Shown: positions 1 to 15,500, counted from the stretch's first letter. The stretch is 64,000 bases of DNA from Saccharina japonica (GCA_008828725.1 MEHQ01003257.1:124001-188000), one strand, 5' to 3'. Notes: generated by a model not told the origin, from the letters alone. Made by a program: numbers and translations.

Positions 1-151
1 ACAAACTGCTGTATAACTCTCTCGAGAAAGACACACTAATGAAAGGCGTGCACCGTGGTGGGGAGGGGGGGGCGCCCAATATGTGACTCCAGATCTGGAT
101 CTGAGTTACGAAAGAAAGGGAGTTAGTTGAAGGAGTTGGGCATAGAAAAAT

Positions 152-291
152 AGATGGGATGGGATGGGATGGGATGGGATGGGATGGGATGGGATGGGAT
201 GGGGTGGATGTGATGGGATGGGATGGGATGGGATGGGATGAGATGGGATGGGATGGGATGGGATGGGATGGGATGGGGTGGGATGAGGAGG
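152..291. repeat. GGGAT microsatellite
   Basis: About 28 imperfect GATGG units directly beyond the predicted end of the coiled-coil gene; produces a spurious PIPSH frame. Confidence 0.95.
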
Positions 292-295
292 GAAA

Positions 296-2498
296 TCAAA
301 GCCCCCGCGTAAGGAATGAGCACCGCTCCGTCACTAACACGGACCTCCTTCGTTTAGCTTCCTCTTCAGCACGGGAATTCGCCCCTAAGACACCCTTTTC
401 TGCCGCCTCTTTCGCCTGAGGAAGGACACGCAGAAAAAAATACGTACGTACGCAGGACAGAAGAAAAAAAGAGCGAGAGCTAAACCAAAGTCTTCGTTTT
501 GTGGACGATTTGGCCATGCTGTAATGCATCAAGTAGGGGACTCGTGCTTTAGGGAACCTGCTCGAGGGGTTTGGACCAGGAAGCTGCTTGCGTTAGGGGG
601 GCCGCATTCATACTTTGGGCTAACAGCAGTAGGGGATCGACCTTCATTCGTTTTTTTTATCACGTCGCATAGAAAAAAATAGACGGGTGCATTACGTAAG
701 GCCATCGGGTAGCACTTGCACTTCCGTGTTCTCCCAAAGTCAGTATTTGACGTACTAAAATTATTTTGAGTTTCCTCCAAGTTCCAGGAACTGCAGAAAA
801 AAAAGTAGGCGCTACGTACGTGCGTATACACAGCAGTATGTCCCTGTCGCAGGACGTGCCCAAACCTGAATGGCCGCCTTCATTTGACGACGGAGGGAGG
901 CTATCTCCGCCTCGGTGACCTCGGTTCCTCGCGCGGTGTTGCCCTCGCCTCCCATTTCTCCGCCACCGCCGCCGCCGCTGCTGCTTCCGCTTCCGTTGCC
1001 GCTGCCGCTGCCGCTATTTCGGCTGCCGACACTGGCCATACCGCCCCCGCCGCCGCCGCCGCCCGCTTTGGTCGAGCTGTTTCTGCCCGCACGCACAGAC
1101 AGCTGGGACACCTGCGTCTCCAGGCCGGAGACCTTGGCCTCCGAGTTCCTGAGCTCGCTTTGAAGCGCCTGTGCTCCAGAGGGTGTTGGTGTTGATGTTG
1201 GTTCATGAGCATGCACGGCATACAGCAGTGAGGGGGAAAAAAAAAAAAAAAAAACATATGTATATACATGCGTGTAAAGTCGGCTGTTTTTTTTTCTTGT
1301 ATCAAGGGACATAACCCTGACAACAACAATAACATCCATAATAAAACCAACAACAACAAAATCGACAAAAATCGTCGTGTATTAGCTTTTTAAGGGGGCA
1401 AACGGACGGCGCTAGCGATGCAGCATGAGGTAACGTACTGTACGTACGGGGGGGCTGCGCTATAGAGTATTTCGGAAAGGAAACGTGTTGGTTATATAGC
1501 ACTACCCGCCGGCCCACATAGACGCGTGACGAACTAGGTCGGTGGATGGTGCTATATAACCGTGGAGTTAGCGAGAGAACATCGGGGCATAGACGTGCAT
1601 CATGCTAATCCCGCGACATCCCCCCACCAAAACATCCCATACTCATGGAACTCCACAATCCACACCGCAAGAGTATCTCGTTTAACAAGCACAACCAACA
1701 ACATGTTAAGGCTGCAACATGTTTGGGTGTCACTACGAAGTAACCGCCGGTGATTGACGGGTCTCCCATTTTGCTCTATTTTATCCGTCCATCTTGGTTG
1801 AAAAACACAAACAAAAAAAAAAAAAATGCGCTCCTTTGCCACTCGCGACACTGCCACACGACCGTACCGGGCAACAATACAACACCATTCAGAATGACAG
1901 CAAAATGTCTAACTTGACGCCTTCCTCCCCCCCCCCCCCCCCTCCCGTCTCGAACACGGATGCGTGGTCAATGGCCAAATGACTAAGGCAACAGCAACAA
2001 TGAGTACGCCCCCCCCCCCCCCCCCGGTCGGTGAAAAGCCCGACATGCTCCGTCCCGGCAATTGTATATAGGAATGCGAGGTATTTGGTCATATGACTAT
2101 GCCATGCATAATAAATGAAGTAAACCCCCCCCCCCCGCGGCGATCCCTCCCCATCCCCCTTTCCCCTCCTTCTTTTGTGGAGGCGTTTCTAACCTGAAGG
2201 GCGCCGACGACAGCCTTGGATTTTCGCCTCGCTTCGGAAACCTCGCGCAGCCTCCTGGCCTCCTCCTCAGAAAGCTATTTAGTACGGGGAGGACATAGTA
2301 AGTAGGACAAAATATTGTTAGTAGAAATAGGCAAATATATAGGTTTTTGAGTATACCGTAGGTCTTATTTACTATGGCCCTTGCCCGTAAGAGCAGACGC
2401 CAGACAGACCAAACGAGCAAGGCGCGCACAAACGCACACACACGAGAAGAGTCGGGAAGGAAAACCGGTCCCCGTCTTGTTTCGAGTCGAGATGTGTT

Positions 2499-2529
<31 letters not shown>

Positions 2530-5500
2530 GGGGGCGACGATAACTTAATTAATCCATTCAGAACTGAAACAAAAAATCCCACACTAATTCCAAGTGTTTT
2601 CCCCCATATTTGTGGGGGATAAGTTATTCAGTTATGAATGGGTGAACGACTTCCTTGCCGTTATTTTTGGTATTTTTGCCATCGGACAATAGTTGCAACA
2701 TGGTGAGCTTCAACGTTGCTCACTCGAAAACATTCCCCGAAAAAAAAAAAAAAAGCCAAGGGAAGATTTGCCATTTCTCTGCACGTACAACCATACCAGT
2801 CGATGCGATGCACGGTGTCGACGCTTCCGCGCTTGCTGCCTGTTCATCGTATGAAGCGCTCTATCCACTTCCCGACTCGCCGCCTAGCGATGAACTCTAG
2901 AAATCACGAAATATCTGGCCCAGCGAACGACCGCTGTCCAGTTGCAAGCAACAGCCCTGTTTATTCGCGTGTTCTACCATTCTACCAGTCTACCAGCACC
3001 GTTCCGAGCGGTATCCACTTGGTATTCCCACAAAGCGCGATCAACCACACACTGTCTGTTGCTGCTGCATGTAAGCTACGTACGTACTCAGCCAAAGAAT
3101 ATGAACCATAACGCCGAATTCTCTCTATAACAACAAACTGCAGATTATCCTTATATCGGTTCCCGATCCCGAAAAATATTTTCCTTTTTCTGCGCCCGAG
3201 TTCATGTTCTCGCTACGTATGTATAATACCGCAGTACGTACGTACTACTCTTCAACAACTTGCTCACTATTCTCAGCAGCCGATTTGTTTCATGTATATC
3301 TTGCTACATACATACTTCCCAGACCCCTCAGCCGCCGAGTTGCATTATTCTTTATATACATAGAGCAACTCTTCAACAACTTCCTTGCCAGTTTCATGCC
3401 AGACACATACATCAGACCCTCATATAATATACTTCGTATAACAACAAGGCACGCTGTCTTGAATCACAGATGAGATAGATAAATGGCACTCGCGGCAGCG
3501 GAGCGACGACGGGACGAGGGGCGGAGGCGGCGAAACTGCTGTCTGTTCGCAAAAGCGCCGCATCATCACTCACCATCTTGTTCGCCTCTTCTTTAACAGT
3601 GGCCACGGCTCGCTCGTGGTTCCTCTCCGCTGCCCGCTGGCTTGCCTCCGCCTCCATTGAGCGCCGCTGGGCATGCATCTAACACCCATGGGTATTCGAA
3701 TTCGGAGAAAAAAAACGACACGCCTCTTTTGTTTTTGAGTCCCATACATGGGGGGTTGGGGAGGAGGGGCGTACTCATGTCGGGGGGGGGGGGGGGGGGG
3801 GGGGGTACTCGAAATGTATGCATTGCCGTAGTCGTATGACCATAGACCTCGCATCCCTACAATGCGCGGACGGAGCACGTATGGCGGGTTTTGCGGGGGG
3901 GGCGGGGGGTGTACTCATGTATTTGTGCCACGGCCGTAGTCATATGACCATTTAGCACCTCGCATCCCTACAATGCCGCCCGGACGCCGAGCGCGTTGGG
4001 TTTTCACCAACCAGCAGACATATGCTCGGCCCCCCCACCAAGCGCGTAAACGACCGTGACGGCATGGGAGTCGCATGGAGGCGTGAGCGGCATCCTGCTA
4101 AGAAAAACCGCCTCTGAGGCGACTTTGCATTATTGGACGACAAGCTTCAATGAGTTAATTTAATTTCTGGTGTGGCCACTTCCGGAGACATGCAATGCGG
4201 TTTTATTTTTTTTTTTTTTTTTTTCTTTTTTTTTTCTTTTTTTTCTATGTAACTTGCTTCAGCGGACGCCTTACCATATTAACACTACTTGAAACGACCA
4301 TTCCCTTGCTGCGGAACAAAGGTTCTCACCGACACTAATGGATCTACTCGACGCCAGCTTTTTGGTGACCGCCAAAAAAAAATAACAAAAAAAACGCACC
4401 CTGCTGTTGTCTAGTCACGCAGCAGAGGGTTAGCGTGTTTTTTACAGCGTCGTTGCCAACCGACGCCAACCCAACTATAAATATTATATATTTATAGGGG
4501 GGGGGGGGGGCGGGGTACTCATTTATTGCTTGCCTTTAGTTCATTTGACCAATTGACCAGCATTCCCTTTTCGAGACGGAGCACGTTCCTTACTCCTAAT
4601 TAGAAGACACCTCCAACACTTGGGCGCTCATTACGTTGTTTCCATATATTACAAAAGAAACTTTTTGCTAATCTTATTCCCCTTTTGTTTCGCCGCCTGT
4701 GGCCACCATCTATCTCCTAAGATAGCGATCGTTTTCTCGCTACTATTTAGTGTACCAAACTGCTCTATGTCACACTCGTCTATTTTCCTCATCTCCTCCT
4801 CTAGCACATCCCTTTCCTCCTTATAACGGGGGGGGGTTACTCATTTGTTGCTCGATTTAGTCATTTGACCATTGACCATGCATCCCTTTCGAGGCGGAGC
4901 ACCGTTCCTACTCCTAATGGAGACACCAGACATAAAGAGAGGGGGGGGGGGAGAGGGGTATATATACTCAAGCCAGTGTAAAGATGATTCTAAAAAACAA
5001 AATAACACTTTTTTTTTTCATTCGTGCAGAAATCTCGCCCATTCTGGTTTGTTTTCTCATTCTGACCTTGGGAAGGAGTATAGGTCGTGTTTCTCTTTTA
5101 TTTTAAGTTTGCCGCGTAAAGAGTACTCTCCAGATCTATATTAGCGTGAAAACGCAGTAGCAACGATAAAGCGAGAAAGAGACACCAATCCGCTGAGCTT
5201 CAAACCACTAAATACAGTAGTAGAAGGGGGGGGGGGGGATGGACCGTTTTAGACTGCTGAATGTATCTGCTTTCAATGGCAACCGTGACCGTTGCACTCT
5301 GTGTCTTATGCGTAGTTCCCGCTTGCAACGCTTCGTGCGTCGTTGCCCAGACCCGAGCCAGAATGGCTTAGCGCACGAAACCCATACCAGTGTCCTTCGA
5401 AGGTGAAAACTAATTAATGTCTTGAATTAGCATGAACTAATTAATTGAAAAAACAAAATGGCGTTGTATCGTAGGCTTTAATGGATTTACCAAACGGGGG

Positions 5501-6551
5501 GCCGGGTGTCGTAGCACTACGATAAAAATATTTCCGCGGGGGGGGGCGGGGGGGTTAATCGGGACACTCGTACACGGTGCTGCAGAGGAGGCACGCTTTG
5601 GTTTTTGAGAGACGTGTGCGTATCTATACTGCCGTCGTCCATCCGATTCCGTAGAGTGTGCACGGTACCGGTAGCCTCGCCTTTGTCGAAATTCATTGTG
5701 AATAACCACGAGGAACGGTCAGGAGAGGTTGTTGTGCTCGTGACTTTTCATGTCAGGAAAACCAAAACGCTTGGGCACTCCCACCGGAAAACGAGAGAAA
5801 GTGCAGGTACCTCTTAACCTTTCAACCGGGGGCGACCACTTCCACAGAAAAATTACCGGTAACCTGGTAAAGGTATTTTTTTGACAACGTGTGTTTGACA
5901 ACGTTTGCTTGATAAAACGTTTGATAAGGGGGGATGAAGTGAATTGACACACGACACGCATCAATGAGACGTGAAAGTGTGGGAGGGCGTAAGCTTTGTT
6001 TTTACCCATTCGCCGGAGGATTAAGAAAAAAAAAAAAGTTTGAGAAGTTCCTCCTCCGTTTGTTCGATTGAGTCGCCTGCACGACGTGTAGCGAGCCACC
6101 AGTACTGTTTAGTACGCACTGAAACTGTACATGTCAGTAAAGCAGCTCGCGTACGTACGTAGCTGTCTACTATTTAATAGGTTCTCTGTTGTTGTATATA
6201 TTGGCGGGGCTGCAGCCCCGGGAATAGTTTATGTCCGTACTGTTTGTACCTGCTATCGAGACGAGCATACAACAATGACACCTGTACAGATGGACGGGAT
6301 CCCTCCTCCCCCCTCCCCCTCCCGCCCCTCCCTGCAAAAAGCTGGCGTAAAACAGTCCTTGTGGAGACAATGAACAATGTCGTATCATAAAAAGCACGCC
6401 GTTATTACGAGACGTGTGTATACCGAATGGTTGCCAACAGCTTGTAGGGTTTGCTACATTGTTCAGCGTCTCCGCAATGACTGTTTCACGCCCACATTAT
6501 GCAAAAGGGGGGGGAGCGGGGGGGGGCGTCCATCTGGGTGTAGAGATGTGC

Positions 6552-6595
<44 letters not shown>

Positions 6596-9500
6596 AAGTC
6601 GGGAGTGGTGCAGAATGCGTTCTCTGTTTTTTGTTTTTTTTTCTAATTCTCTGTTTTTTTTTTACCTCTGCTTCCCGGAGGGCAGCGTCCACCTCCTTGT
6701 TTTTCGACTCCAAGGCTTCGCTGAGCTTCTGCCGAGCTTCTTCCGCAGTTCTGCGCGTATGATTTACGATTGCACAGAGAGGGATTATTGGGGGTTTGCA
6801 ACCTTTTCCACCAAATCCCAATCTATAGCGTGTGCCTTGGGAGGCGGGGCCTATTGAATGCCTTAGAAGGTGGAGACTAATCAATATATTGAAGTATATA
6901 TTGATAGTATGAATACATTAACCTCAAAATTAACTCAATCCATTACTTTATTTCGTTTCACCGGCCCCCATTACACCCCATGCCCTATTCTTATTATCAT
7001 CTTTGCCATCCGACAATGTGCAGCATGAGCTTCAACGTTGATCACTCAAAACATTCCCGAAAGCAGAAAACCATGGAAACCAAGGAAACCTATGCGCAAA
7101 GTCTAACATCCTTCTATGTCTACTTCCCGCCAAGATGTATCCACAATACTCCATTTGTTGTCCTTGCTCCCTCCTTCTTCCCAATATGCACTCTTTACGT
7201 TCTATTCTTAAGTCCTAAGCCGCATCCAAGCTCCATCCCCACGCCATCGGTGTGGGTCATACCCTATCGTTTTGCCGTGCGTAGCATTATAACTCAGGAA
7301 CGGTTCCCAGAATGGCTCGTCGGTTTCTCTGCTCACGGGTACTACTACATGTCTAACCCTCAAAATGGGATAAATGTATGTACAGTATATATATATACAT
7401 CCTGCCTGAGGTTGTGTAAAACTGAGCTCCACAGCTTCTGTTTTTGTTCCCCTCAATGAGGGAGCTATATCCTGCGTGAGGTCAAATAAAACCCGTAGTA
7501 TGCGCAATCGAAGTATCATATGATATCACATAACAGATTGTACAAAAATGAGTCGCGACGATGTCCTCGATCTCACAGCTGATGCGATGGTTGATGATGA
7601 TGTTGTTGTTTTTTTGTTTGTTTTTCTTCGGAGAGCAGTACCAACCCTCTAACGAAAGGCGTACCGCGCACAGGCAGCAACAGCGCAGTCAGCAAAGATA
7701 GCCCTCACCGAACACCTCACGTTTCGCTTCGCAAAGCTTGGTGCTAGCAATGCCTGCCTGGTCGGCGGAAACCCGGCATGCTCCGTCCCGGCGTTGTAGG
7801 GATGCGAGGGCCTATGGTCATACGACTACGGCCATGCATGAATATAGAGTACCCCCCCCCCCCGCCCCCTTCGTAGAATTCTAACTCTCTACGTACGTAG
7901 ATGTTGCGATTTCTACCCAAACTATTTAGCTGATTTTACCTTATGCCCGTATATAGCCCCCGGGAGAGCATATCGCGCGTTCGTCTTGTGCAACGAAGGG
8001 CCACGACAGTACGAGTAGTACCAGGTACTGCAACAACAGTATTTGTTATTTATTTTTTGCCCATCCCATTTATTATCTTCGCACTTTTGTCCCTCTCCCT
8101 CCATAGTCGTAACTCAGATCTGGGGTCACAAAGCAGGCTCTTCGCCCCTTATACCGCACTACAAAAAACACACACACAGTTAGTCACACCTCTGCTACGA
8201 GTACTGCTGTCTCAGTTAAAAAAAAAATGTTTGTGTGCGGAGTCTACGTACTGCTTACTGCTGTACATACAGCATTGGTATAACCTTTTTTCTCGTCGAT
8301 CCGCGGCCGCGAGCTGCTCTTGAGCCGCCTTCCACCGAGCGTCGGCCACTTCCAACTCCTCTTCGAGGCGCTGAACGCTCTCCCCCGCCTGGCGCCCCGC
8401 CTCCCTTGACTGTGCCAGGGTCTTGGCGGCGTCCTTTTTTTGACAGCACGGAAAAAAACAAATCACAAAATAAACATATCATATAAACATATATAATTTG
8501 ATGTTGGTTCAACCCTGAAGCACACACGATAAATAATTTTAATTCCGGGCCGGCCTCAGTATCGGAATCTCGGCACCTCAATATATCGAGGGTTTTTTCG
8601 TTTCTTCGAGCGCTCTCTTCGAGGATCGGCCCCGACGCCCCTCGCCCTTCGTTCCCCCCGCTTACCTCGCCGCGAACGCGCGCGGGGGCAGAGAGAGAGA
8701 AGCGAGAAGTAGGCAAAATCTTGGATTTTAGGTGGTATGTCGAGCATTCCTTTGAATCTTAACAGGGAGAGTGATGGTGCGCAAACACAAAGGGTTGTCT
8801 TTTTAAAATAAGTGCAGTATTATCGTATAGAAGTAACATTTTGTCAGCCCTTTGCATGGTCTACTTCGAAGAGTCGATGTCCATGTTGCTTCGCAGTGTT
8901 TACGGTGTAGGTGCGCTCTACATTTCACAGTGTTGCTGCAGTAGTGATACTTGCTGTATATTTGTCGGGTGTTTTCACAGGCAAGAGCGATGCTCAAGTT
9001 TTTTTTTGCTCTTCACTCATACATTAATATAAAAGAAGCGGGAATCATATACTGCAGTAGCAGTGGGCGAACCCTCAGTATTTGGGGTTGAACATACCCT
9101 CAGTTTACGCGTAGTAAGTAGTAGACGTGATATACTAGCTTTTTATTCGATGCGAGTCGACGAGGGAAGAAAGGGCTGAAGTCTTCTAGCGATAAAAAGG
9201 CAAGGCACGAACCGTAGTGGGGGAGGAGGGAGGGAGAGGGGCCTACTTTGTGACCCCAGATCTGAGTTACGACTACGAAGGAAGGAGAGAGAGAGAAAAA
9301 AAGGCGAAGATAATAAATGGGATAAAAAACAAATGTCGGAAAATGAAATAGCTCTTGCTGGGTGGTTTTACAGGCAAGAGTGATCGATGCAGAAAAAAAG
9401 TGGCTGCCAGCAACTCACGACCTCGGCCCGCTCCGACGAGACAGGCAAATGAAAGACACAGCTATGAATAGCTGTGGGCGCCAGGTACAGCTCCTCTGAG

Positions 9501-12500
9501 GATCAGAGACGCGCCCGTCTTTCTTCTGTCTGGTGCTTAGATCCTGCCTCTTCTGTCTCTCTCTGCTCATCATGGTGACGTGTGGTTAAAGCCGCGTTTT
9601 TGCTGTCTGCTCTTCTATGGGAATCATGTACCGGCACCAGGTACCATGGTACCCCCGATATAAAATACGAGTACGTACATACAGCTTGCACAGCCTCTTG
9701 CTGCAGCGTTCCTGACGGGTATGTTTTCTTCCTTGGTTCTTTCATATTATGCTGGGACGAGAGCGGCCGGGCGTGGGGAAGCTATGAAACGCAGGCCGTG
9801 CGGAGAAGGCTTACTAGTGCACTTTGCTGTGTATGTTGCTGTGCTGCGGCCGGGTTCGGTGCCTTCGGAGGGCTCTCGCCGCAACGTTGTTTTAGGTGCA
9901 CAACCCTAAAACATGCCAGTACGGTGACATACAACCGATCGTTTGCAGATCATTGCAAATCGCCGTCCATCGGTTCGTTTTCCGAAAATATCTTGCTTGA
10001 TTTGCCAAAGTAACAAATTTCGGTAGCGCCAAACGAATTTGATTCATTTCGTGTGGCGAACTCGGAAAATAATAAATGATTTTTTACGTCGCACAAAAAC
10101 AAGTATTTATTTAATTTCCAGCAGCTGCAGCCAAAGATGCCGGGGGACAGAACTTTCAACCCTTGACAGACAGCAGATTTGCCTTGACATGCCGTGACTG
10201 ATACCAAACCACTAGGTTTTAGTGTGAAATGCTTCCGCCCTACACCCTTGACAGCGCATGTTTTTGCCTTGCTTGACATGTCTCCCGACACCTTTGGCTG
10301 CAGCCTGAGCAAGATCACGTAATAAGTAGAATGTTGGTATACGTCTACGTAGTACCGTATTCAGGGATGACTGATGATTGGGACAGATGTATGTGCATGG
10401 TATGACTGAAATAAGAGCTGCGCATTGTCAGATGGCAAATTTAATAATAAACAAGCATTCATTGCGTTCAATGGCCATTATATCGCCAATTCCTCGTTCG
10501 TTTCGCCTTGAGACGGAGCAGGTTCATCATGTTTTTCACACTGCTGCTGCTGCTGCTGCTGTACGTTTTTTGTGCTTTTAACGCGCTGGGCTTTCTATTA
10601 ATGACAACGCGTTTTCATGTGATTCAACTATACTTGCTTTCTTTGGCGTGAACCCTTATCTTCTCACTATCATACGTATACATTTAGAATTTCGGATGAA
10701 ACTCTCGGCATTCCTTTCAATTTATTTTTTCGATCATTTCGTCGGGTGGAAATTTTCCAACTCCTTTCCTGCACTACCCGAAGCATGGGTGCCGGCGAAT
10801 GCCGGCACCCATGCGGAGCCCTCGTATATATATATATATATACGTGCCTCGTACGTAAAACAACCAATCGTTTTATTTTGTTGTTTTGTTTTCAGGGCGA
10901 GGATTCGTTTGAGGGGATGATTCTGGAGTGGTGGTGGTGGTGATGGTGGTGGTGGTGGTGGTGGTGGTGGTGGGCAATTTAGGGCTGGGGCGGATCCGAG
11001 ACCCCATACAGTATGCAAACAGTCTAACAGTAAGACCCGAGTCGAGGGGGCCAAGGGAGGTAGGAACAAGCTGATAACAGAAAGAGCAATAGCGCTCGTA
11101 CTACATGGATGGAGTAAATAGCAGTATACGTGAGACATGCAGATACCGCACACAGGTGACCAAGACACCCGCGACGCGTGCTTACGATAGAGGTGTAGGG
11201 TATACCTTTTTTGGGCTGAAAACGCGCTCCTTAACCCCTTAAGAACCGGTCCCACGAATTTGGGGACAAACTACTTGGAATTAGTGTGGGATATTTTTTT
11301 TCAGTTCTGAATGGGTTAAACCCCCCAAAACAAACGTCGGAAATCCGTTCTTGTGCTGCAAAATAATTTCCATTGTATATATCATATATACTTACTGTAC
11401 GAAGCCCATCGGATTTGTTCCTCGGGTACATACGTATAATATATACCTGGTACGTACGTAGCGCTTTTTGGTTCCCTCCAAATCATTTTTTGACTTGCTA
11501 TTAGTATAGATCCCCTCCTCAGAAGGCTAAAACATGGTGCACCTTCACCGTACGTATAGCATGCCCCCCCCCCCCCCCTTGAAAAAATATGGGCGTAAAA
11601 AACATATTGTGGAGACATTTTGAATGAATTGTATTACGTATATAGCACATATCCTGGTACCGAATTAAGAGGTTTTGTCGACAACTTTTACTTTGTGGGG
11701 GTTTGTTACAAAAACCTACCAGGTATATGTTTATGTTTACCTATTTTTACTCACAATTTTTGGTCCTATTTAATATGGCCCTCGGTAATAGTTACATTGT
11801 TTCAATGTTTCCACAAGGAAGGATTATGTTTTTACGCCCACATACGTGCGTACGTAGTGCATAAGGGAGAGAGATCCCTGGCCACCCGTGCGCGCGTCAG
11901 TGGCGTCAGTAGCACGCCAACCGAAATAGAAACCCCCCGATCCCACGTCTCAGATAAAAAAAGAATACCAACAACAACCGAAATTCGAAGAAAAAAAAAA
12001 CACACACACACACACAACCAACCAACCATATCACTTTTAGTTTCCAGCTCAAATCGTGGGATTTGTTTTCACACAGCGGACGGATTACGATCTCTGTACG
12101 AACATACGTAAGATCATCTGGGTCCTACCTAGCCTATACTATTTGTTATCATATGTTGTGGAAGATCTGTATGGTACAGGTCTAACCCAGGAAACCTGTC
12201 CTATATATAGTAGATCGTTGCAAATTATACAGCTCCCACTCCTACGCGACGGCATGATGAGCTACTATAGATCATACGACAGATCAGGAGTCCTCCGTCT
12301 AACCTGAAAATTTCTACGTAGATGATAAAGAGGGAATCGATGGCATGTCCAATGTGTGCAATAAAAACACAACCTTTTTTTGTTTCCAAACCATCCGTTT
12401 TCGCTTTTCAGATCAACTCGCGGGAATGTTTTACCCTCAACGGCATTCCGGACAAGCCGTTTGTGACACCATAGTATTACAGGGAACCATAGTAAAAAAG

Positions 12501-15500
12501 ACAAAAATATTGCTAGTAAAAATAGGTACGAAATGTATAGATTTTTGTGCATACCGTAGGTATGAGACTCTTGTGTCTCGGGTTTTTTTCCCCCTCCCCG
12601 TTAATACGAAGCCTGTGAGCCGCCGTCCGTATCGCGCCAATCCACGCACCGAAGCTATTGTCAACAAGTGTGTACAATACATGCTTGCTGATGATATCAT
12701 TGAAGAGCGCGCCCGGTCGATTGCCTCCTTCAAAGAGGTGGCCGGTTTGTCCGTCAGCTGCAAGCAACGAACGCTGGGTTGCCGCAAAGCAACCGTCATC
12801 GCATTCCACGTGGTGCGATTGTCGTCGACACGGTCGGCGGCAGCTTGGAACTGCGACAGGATTGTGCAAAATCGCATGGCGCACGCCGAAACAGTCTCAG
12901 CGCCCTTCTGGTTGAAGATCGCGGTCTTCCTCGCGTATTCGTCAATAGAATTCGCCGGCATGAGTAGGTCGAGCAGTGCCTGAGTCATCTCAGGCCAAGT
13001 GGAGGGTGGCGTGAATGACCCCGGCGTTTCTGGCTCGGACGATGCTGTTGCCTTGCTCGTGTCTATCTGACCAGTCACGAGTTGCTGGATAAGCGTTAGA
13101 CAGTGTCCTTCGCCCATATTACGTCGACGCCAATATGAGATTCTTGTGTCTCGGGTTTGACTTGTGTCTGCAGCAAGCTTCTCTTTCTTGGCTTTGTAGC
13201 GTGTAGTACACGCCAGGTGTCGGTGATGCTCGGCACGGCAAGCCAAGGAGAAGGGACATGAGGCAAGGCACAAGCTCATCTCATATCAAGAGTCACGACA
13301 GCTGTCACACCTCTGACCACTTTTAGTACAAGATCCAATATCCACGATAATGGAGGAACATCTTCTGATCATGCACGATCTTGCATGACAGATATCGCCA
13401 ACTGACAAAGTAGCAACAACCTGTTACTCACATGTGTCCTATTTACTATGGACCCCCGTAATATTAGTAATCTATTTTAGATTACGATGTCGACCGATTC
13501 TTTATAAGGTTTTTACCTAAGATATATACGTAGTGTTGGCGGTTCGTATATATATGTTTCTTATAACCAACCTGGCACGTTTCGTAATTCGTTCCGACGA
13601 ACTGCTGATATAAATCTAAATTATTGCAGTTCCGTCATTGAGGCGGAGATTCCCTTTTTTTTAACCCCTCGTATAGATATAACACTATTTTTTGTTATCG
13701 TCTGGCAAACAATCTGTCAACAACAACCAGCCGTCCTGTTTTGCGCCATCAGGTAATGCTTGCGCGCGCGTCGTTATCAAGATGACACAACGAACATCGG
13801 CGCTGTTCCATCGCTGTGCTTCGGGTAGGCAGGCACCAGCCCACAATATGCGTGTACGTGCGTATATACGAAGTCGTATCAGAAAGGACTCGTGACGCAT
13901 GCTGTGTGTGTGCTGCAGGCCGGCTACAGACGAAAATGAGCGGGCAGCAGTCGATGCTGAGAGGAAGGAACGCCCCCCGAGTAACAAGAAGCCAACGACC
14001 CCTTCCCCCCAAGGGCCCATCTACGCCTAGATTGAGGATTGGACATATATAGGACGCGACGGATAATCGTGTCTTGCCAAAGCAAAGCTTAGCGTGATAA
14101 ACTACAACCAGTACCCCCCGTATCAAAGAAAGTTTCGTTTTTGTTTTTTTTCTGCTGAAAAGCTAAAAGCCCGAAGGCGAACTATTGTAGACAACACAAC
14201 ACAACACAACACAACACAACACAACACAACACAACACAACACAACACAACACGCACTGCACCTCGAGGTCGTGGGCGATTTTCTCCATGGTGTCTTCAGC
14301 GTCCGCCGCTCTCGCCCTCGTGTTCGCCCCCTCGCTCGACAGCTTGGCGGTCGCCTGGCTCAGCTGCACGATTCGCTGGGGTACGCGTCAAGGCGAGGCG
14401 AGAGAAAAAAAGAAAAAAACAGCAGCAGCAGCAGCAGCAGCGTCGGTGTCGGTGTCGCTCATGCAGAAGCGGGTGGGGCAAGACGACGAAGCACGGCTTA
14501 TATAGAGTAGGGTGTCGATAGGGACTCAGCGATGCCTATATGGGTGGGTAGCTGCGACCGGAAATATCATGTGCCTGTTTGTGTGTGTATGTGCTTGCTC
14601 CAATCGTACATTACAAACTGCCGTGTACGAAACAACTTTTTAGCGCGCTCTACGTACGGTGACCAGCGGTTCACCGCCGTGCGGGGGACGTACACTGAAT
14701 ATGAAGTACAAAAGCATGTTGCCATAGGCTTAGCTGGCCTACGTTAGGGTCGGTCGGTCGGTCGGTCGGTCGGTCGGTCGGTCGGTCGGTCGGTCGGNGC
14801 GGGTCTCACGGGAAGTCGGCATGTTTTTTAATTCCCGTAGAGCCCAAGCATGCCCCCGTTACCCAACGATGGTTGTTCTTTTTAATGCACCCAACGATGG
14901 TTGTTCTTTTTGCTGCACCCATCGATGGTTGTTCTTTTTGCTACACCCAACGATGGTTGTTCTTTTTTCTGCACCTACCGATGGCTGTTCTTTTTTTTGC
15001 TACCCTTCGCATCGGTCTTCGCTGCTGTCTCCCCTCTCCAGCTCGCAGCTAAAACGAAAACTTCGACGAACTTTTTTTCGTTTGTATAAGCATCAAGAGT
15101 ATAATACTCCCGTACTCCCGTACGTACGTACGTACGTACGTACGTACGTACGTACGGGAGTATGTACCGTTACATCGTTGTCTTGCCCCTTTTCGTCTTT
15201 TGAGATACTCATCTTTGCAGTCAAAGCTAACACTTGTTACATAGTATATATATTATTTTTTTTGCTGTTTTTATGTTGCGGCCGGCGTGAGCAAAACAGG
15301 TCGGAGCTGACGGCTCTGCGGCGGACGCTAGACAAGACACTAGAGGCGGCCAAATCGCGGGACAGGGAAAGTGCTCAGGTTAGTAGTCGATAGTCGATAC
15401 TGCTGTGCAATAATAGGCCGGATGGCAGAGGTTACATACACGCAGTCCGTGCCGAGCACAGGCGGGGGGAGGGGTGAGCGAGTACGTAGCGACGAAGCCC

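Noticed and set aside
8550..8665. Coiled-coil-like segment (ILEESARRNEKTLDIL) as an extra exon
   Set aside because: Ends in phase 2 while the next exon needs phase 0; exons 12 and 13 already join in phase.
9410..9445. Possible 12-nt micro-exon (RAEV) before GTC|GTGAGT
   Set aside because: Donor is strong and phases would fit, but the acceptor is weak and four residues are not enough evidence.
13916..14033. Plus-strand hydrophilic frame (ATDENERAAVDAERKERPP) after a CAG acceptor
   Set aside because: No partner exon or gene on that strand; could be chance within an intron.
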